Assembly (NCBI RefSeq): GCF_000378425.1
Contig: NZ_KB899818.1
Coordinates: forward strand, 61,611 to 125,610
Direction of reading: 5' to 3'
Origin: Cohnella laeviribosi DSM 21336
GTDB lineage: Bacteria; Bacillota; Bacilli; Paenibacillales; Paenibacillaceae
Length of the DNA stretch: 64,000 nt
The notes beneath the pieces are model-generated. The model saw only the letters and a program-made list of their open reading frames with translations, did not search any database and had not been told where the DNA came from. The position numbers and the translations under genes are program-made. Position 1 is the first letter of the stretch, and every line of letters begins with the position of its first letter. Below are positions 61,622-64,000 of this stretch, piece by piece.

Positions 61622-62326
61622 TTACTTCTCCCCCGCCGAAATGGTTCTTGAAGCCGCTCGTCCCCATTCCACGATTTCATCTACCACTTCTTCGATCGTC
61701 CGTCCGGTAGAGTCTATGTACCTGGCATCGGGCGCCTGAACAAGCGGAGCAATCTCGCGTTCCCGGTCCATTCTGTCGCGTTCGGCGATTTCGTGTTCGA
61801 GCTGTTCCAAAGTGACCTGCGGGGCGTCCCCCAATTCCCGATAGCGCCGAAGCGCCCGCTCTCTCGGGGAAGCCGTCAAAAACACCTTCAGTTCGGCGTC
61901 CGGCAGCACATGCGTGCCGATGTCCCTTCCATCCATGACCACGCCCTTGGACTTGGCCATTTGGCGCTGAAGCTCCGCCATTCGCAGGCGCACCGCTTCG
62001 ATCGCCGCCACCCGCGACACGTTGCGGCTGACTTCCAACGAACGGATGTGGGCGGTGATGTCTTCCCCGTCCGCCAAAACCCGTTGTCCGGCATCCCCGG
62101 GAAGCAGCACGATATCGAGCTGCCGCGCAAGATCGCCGATCCGCCGCTCGTCCTCGATCGGAATCCCCCGCCTCAAGGCTATAAAGGTTACCGCTCGGTA
62201 CATGGCTCCCGTATCCACGTATATATATCGCAACCGTTCGGCGACAAGCCTGGCAACCGTGCTCTTGCCCGCGCCGGCCGGGCCGTCGATCGCGATATTG
62301 ATGGGATGCGTCGAATGTTCAATCAT
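61622..62326 (-). CDS. cmk: Cytidylate kinase
   Basis: 234 residues. The P-loop is IDGPAGAGKSTVARLVAERL near residue 13. YVDTGAMYRAVTF and VVMDGRDIGTHVLPDAELKV form the CMP-binding region, and LTASPRERALRRYREL follows. It phosphorylates CMP and dCMP. Its leader carries a terminator-like hairpin close to the predicted transcription start. Confidence 0.97.
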   Translation of the reverse strand: MIEHSTHPINIAIDGPAGAGKSTVARLVAERLRYIYVDTGAMYRAVTFIALRRGIPIEDERRIGDLARQLDIVLLPGDAGQRVLADGEDITAHIRSLEVSRNVSRVAAIEAVRLRMAELQRQMAKSKGVVMDGRDIGTHVLPDAELKVFLTASPRERALRRYRELGDAPQVTLEQLEHEIAERDRMDREREIAPLVQAPDARYIDSTGRTIEEVVDEIVEWGRAASRTISAGEK

Positions 62327-62363
62327 GGGGTACGAAAGGGCCTCCTACTCAACCTACCGTAAG

Positions 62364-62387
62364 AAAAAAGCAGCAGGCTCAGCCTGC
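62364..62387 (-). terminator. Terminator-like hairpin in the cmk leader
   Basis: GCAGGC-TGA-GCCTGC, a perfect 6-bp stem, then TGC and six T's on the minus strand. It lies between the cmk promoter and its ATG, so it can stop read-through from ypfB and perhaps limit cmk initiation products. Confidence 0.6.
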
Positions 62388-62401
62388 GTGCACTCGAGAA
62401 A

Positions 62402-62430
62402 ATTATACCACACCCTATCTGCATATGCAA
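62402..62430 (-). promoter_or_regulatory. Promoter of cmk
   Basis: Minus strand TTGCAT (62430-62425), 17-bp spacer ending in TGG, TATAAT (62407-62402): an extended -10 element with a partial -35. Confidence 0.55.
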
Positions 62431-62452
62431 AAAGGCCCGCTTTTGGCAGACG

Positions 62453-62653
62453 CTAACGAGCGTGATAAACGATCCCTTCGCGCGACTCGGCGCCTGAGAG
62501 AACATGGCGGACGGCCGGAATTTGCAGCAACAGCTGCGCGGCGATCAGCGCCGCGGCTAGACCCGCCGCGACTTGCAGCAGCCTGCGTTCGGCCCGATCC
62601 GCCCAACGGACGAAATTTGCTTCGTTGCCGTCGCGTTTCTTCAATGTCATCAT
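62453..62653 (-). CDS. Small membrane protein (YpfB-like)
   Basis: 66 residues from ATG at 62653, overlapping the ypfA stop (ATGATG); the adjacent ATG is an alternative. Charged N-terminus (MTLKKRDGNEANFVRW) then one membrane helix (LLQVAAGLAAALIAAQLLLQ). It sits between ypfA and cmk as ypfB does in B. subtilis. Function unknown. Confidence 0.65.
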   Translation of the reverse strand: MMTLKKRDGNEANFVRWADRAERRLLQVAAGLAAALIAAQLLLQIPAVRHVLSGAESREGIVYHAR

Positions 62654-63303
62654 TCCTTGCGTAAATCCAACTGGCGTTCGAAACAATAGCGGATAATCTT
62701 TTGCCGTTCCGAATCCGGGATATGGGTAAATTGGACCATCACGTTGTAATGGTTCGGTTCGGCCGGTTCGAATCGCACGACCTCGGCGTCGAAATTCGCG
62801 TGCGTGACGGCGCCCGACCGGTACGGAATCAGCAGCCAGCCGTTTAGCTTCAGCCGCGGAGCGATCGGATATTTGCGCTCGCAGCGGAAAGACAAGCCGC
62901 CTCCGCCGACATCTTCGGTCAGGGCGACGAACCGCAGCCGCTCGCCGATCCGGATCGCGACTTCGAGCTGGGCGTCCGCACGCAGGAAGCTGCGGCGCTG
63001 ATCTCTGGCGATCGCATCGGGTTCGGGCTTTTGCAGCGCCACCAGCTTGACGGCTTCCTCGCGATAGCCGGTCACCTGCGTCGCAAACTGATGCCTGACG
63101 CCCTCCGCGGTAAAATAAAACACGCGAAGCCGCTCGCCGATTTCGGTGCGATACAGCCTTCCGGTTCCTTCCACAAGCGGAACTTCAATGTAAAGCGAAT
63201 GTTCATCGGCATCGGCTAGACGCGAACGAAGCGTCGAAGAGTCGCCGTCGCCCTGCTCCCGCACGGGTTGGATGAACATCGTCTGGTTGACTTTGGGCAG
63301 CAC
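62650..63303 (-). CDS. PilZ-domain flagellar brake protein (YpfA/YcgR family)
   Basis: 217 residues from GTG at 63303 behind GGAGGG. An N-terminal YcgR-like domain (about 1-95) precedes a PilZ domain with the c-di-GMP-binding RRSFLR near residue 103 and EDVGGGGLSF near 130, where the common serine of (D/N)xSxxG is glycine. B. subtilis YpfA (DgrA/MotI) binds c-di-GMP and inhibits flagellar motors. Located upstream of ypfB and cmk. Confidence 0.87.
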   Translation of the reverse strand: MLPKVNQTMFIQPVREQGDGDSSTLRSRLADADEHSLYIEVPLVEGTGRLYRTEIGERLRVFYFTAEGVRHQFATQVTGYREEAVKLVALQKPEPDAIARDQRRSFLRADAQLEVAIRIGERLRFVALTEDVGGGGLSFRCERKYPIAPRLKLNGWLLIPYRSGAVTHANFDAEVVRFEPAEPNHYNVMVQFTHIPDSERQKIIRYCFERQLDLRKE

Positions 63304-63354
63304 CCTGAACCCTCCAAAACGGAATAATGAGAAACGAAAATCTCCGCCGCTTCC

Positions 63355-63363
63355 ATTATATCA
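63355..63363 (-). promoter_or_regulatory. Extended -10 promoter for ypfA
   Basis: TGATATAAT on the minus strand, an extended -10 without a recognisable -35, about 50 bp upstream of the GTG start. Confidence 0.45.
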
Positions 63364-63760
63364 CAATTGGAGAGCCGGGAACGTCCCGACGGGAAAAAAG
63401 CCGGGGTTGTCCTGACGGATAATCCCTGCAAAGCCGGTCCCACGGACAATCTTGCCGATCCCTTGACGCTCCAAGGTAAGCGGATATCGGCAGGGGCCGT
63501 TTTACGATTGGGGTCCGGCCTTCCGCAAACCCGTCCGCAACCCGTTTATCCGGGAACATCGGACCACCGTTCCCTTATACGATCCAAAGACCGCTGAAAT
63601 CAAGCAACTCCGGACACAGGTTTCGCTATTTACGAAAAACTTGCGCCTTTTTACGGTTTTCCCGGAGATTAACGGATCTCCTGTCCGCAACCATTCGTTT
63701 TTCTTGCCAAATGGCCTTCATAGTTATAATGAACGAAACCGACATCCTGATTGCTTATCC
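63364..63760. other. Intergenic region with unresolved IS boundary
   Basis: About 400 bp with no convincing ORF. GC content drops in the last 70 bases, which suggests the IS110 element begins somewhere near 63690-63760. A possible plus-strand promoter lies there (TTGCCA 63704-63709, TATAAT 63725-63730, 15-bp spacer). No terminal inverted repeat is evident, as expected for IS110-type elements. Confidence 0.35.
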
Positions 63761-63821
63761 GTAGGTTACATTTGGAAACAATGAGATTAGCAAAACACCA
63801 TTGCAACCAAATCAGAGCTAC
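63761..63821 (+). ncRNA. Structured dyad in the IS110 left end, candidate bridge-RNA loop
   Basis: GTAG, TTTGG and CAATG pair in order with CTAC, CCAAA and CATTG, separated by a symmetric 6x6 internal loop (GTTACA/TCAGAG), a 3x3 loop (AAA/CAA) and a 15-nt apical loop. It lies in the non-coding segment just before the transposase ribosome site. IS110-group elements are known to encode a bridge RNA there whose internal loops specify target and donor DNA. Confidence 0.45.
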
Positions 63822-63844
63822 AAACAAAAAGGAGTCGGTCTATC

Positions 63845-64000
63845 ATGAGTAATTCCATAAAATACGTCGGTTTAGACGTATCCAAGTCAAAAATTGCAGT
63901 AGCGGTCGCGGAAGAAGGCAGACAAGAAGCCCGTTACTGGGGAACCATCGTGCATACGAAAGAAGCGGTCGCTAGACTGATGCAACAATTGCGCACGACG
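63845..64000 (+). mobile_element. IS110 family transposase, 5' end only
   Basis: 52 codons from ATG at 63845, preceded by AAAAAGGAG, before the window ends. The N-terminus YVGLDVSKSKIAVAVAE carries the first acidic residue of the DEDD (RuvC-like) catalytic domain of IS110-type recombinases. The rest of the protein, with the C-terminal serine motif, is outside the window, so intactness cannot be judged. Codon usage is more AT-rich than that of the neighbours, consistent with mobile DNA. Confidence 0.85.

Overview
The window looks like chromosomal core sequence from a GC-rich, endospore-forming member of the Paenibacillaceae (Paenibacillus/Cohnella-like). The evidence is gene content and order: spoIVA, spoVIF, ypjB and YIEGIA-type sporulation genes, bacillithiol genes, Rex, heptaprenyl diphosphate synthase, TRAP and an aro-trp supraoperon. 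The order largely follows the Bacillus subtilis segment from cmk/ypfA through spoIVA-hbs-mtrB-hepS-menG-hepT-ndk-cheR-aro-trp-hisC-tyrA and qcrABC to panBCD-dinG. Almost everything reads on the minus strand, so gene order runs from high to low coordinates. Plus-strand exceptions are a YitT-family gene, a short DUF3231-like gene, a putative small RNA and an IS110-type transposase cut by the right edge.

Layout from low coordinates. 1-13.4 kb: MTA/SAH deaminase (partial), rex, dinG, a TPR protein, panBCD, birA, cca, bshA, bshB1, mgsA, dapB and a MazG-like gene. 13.4-20.3 kb: yitT, ypjB, ypjA, the qcrABC menaquinol:cytochrome c reductase, a DUF2487 gene, an AXE1 esterase and an IDEAL-domain protein. 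20.4-23.7 kb: an unknown 416-aa protein, a histidine phosphatase and an anti-sigma/ECF sigma pair. 23.9-24.1 kb: a strong promoter, a two-hairpin transcript and a terminator with no ORF, a good small-RNA candidate. 24.1-36.0 kb: aroC-aroB-aroH-trpEDCFBA-hisC-tyrA. 36.2-43.8 kb: a 53-aa small protein, cheR, ndk, and menaquinone genes in which mqnA-ubiX-ubiA sit between hepT and menG-hepS, then an unknown anchored protein and mtrB (TRAP). 43.9-48.3 kb: tRNA-Pro, HU and a three-gene sugar ABC transporter. 48.4-59.1 kb: spoIVA, a lipoprotein, two ferredoxins around a nucleotidyltransferase, DUF2768, nitroreductase, spoVIF, gpsA, plsY, der and the YIEGIA/YphA cluster. 59.2-64 kb: DUF3231, rpsA, plsC, cmk, ypfB, ypfA and the start of the IS110 element.

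The genes combine into chorismate-to-tryptophan/tyrosine synthesis, menaquinone head and tail synthesis feeding the bc complex, pantothenate and bacillithiol synthesis, and spore-coat morphogenesis. The clearest regulatory circuit is TRAP: mtrB is present, and the trpE leader carries seven GAG/TAG triplets (mostly at a 5-nt period) inside sequence that can pair with the 5' arm of a downstream intrinsic terminator. Several other genes (panB, hisC, cmk) also have terminator-like hairpins between a putative promoter and the start codon. All calls come from reading the sequence; no database search was possible.
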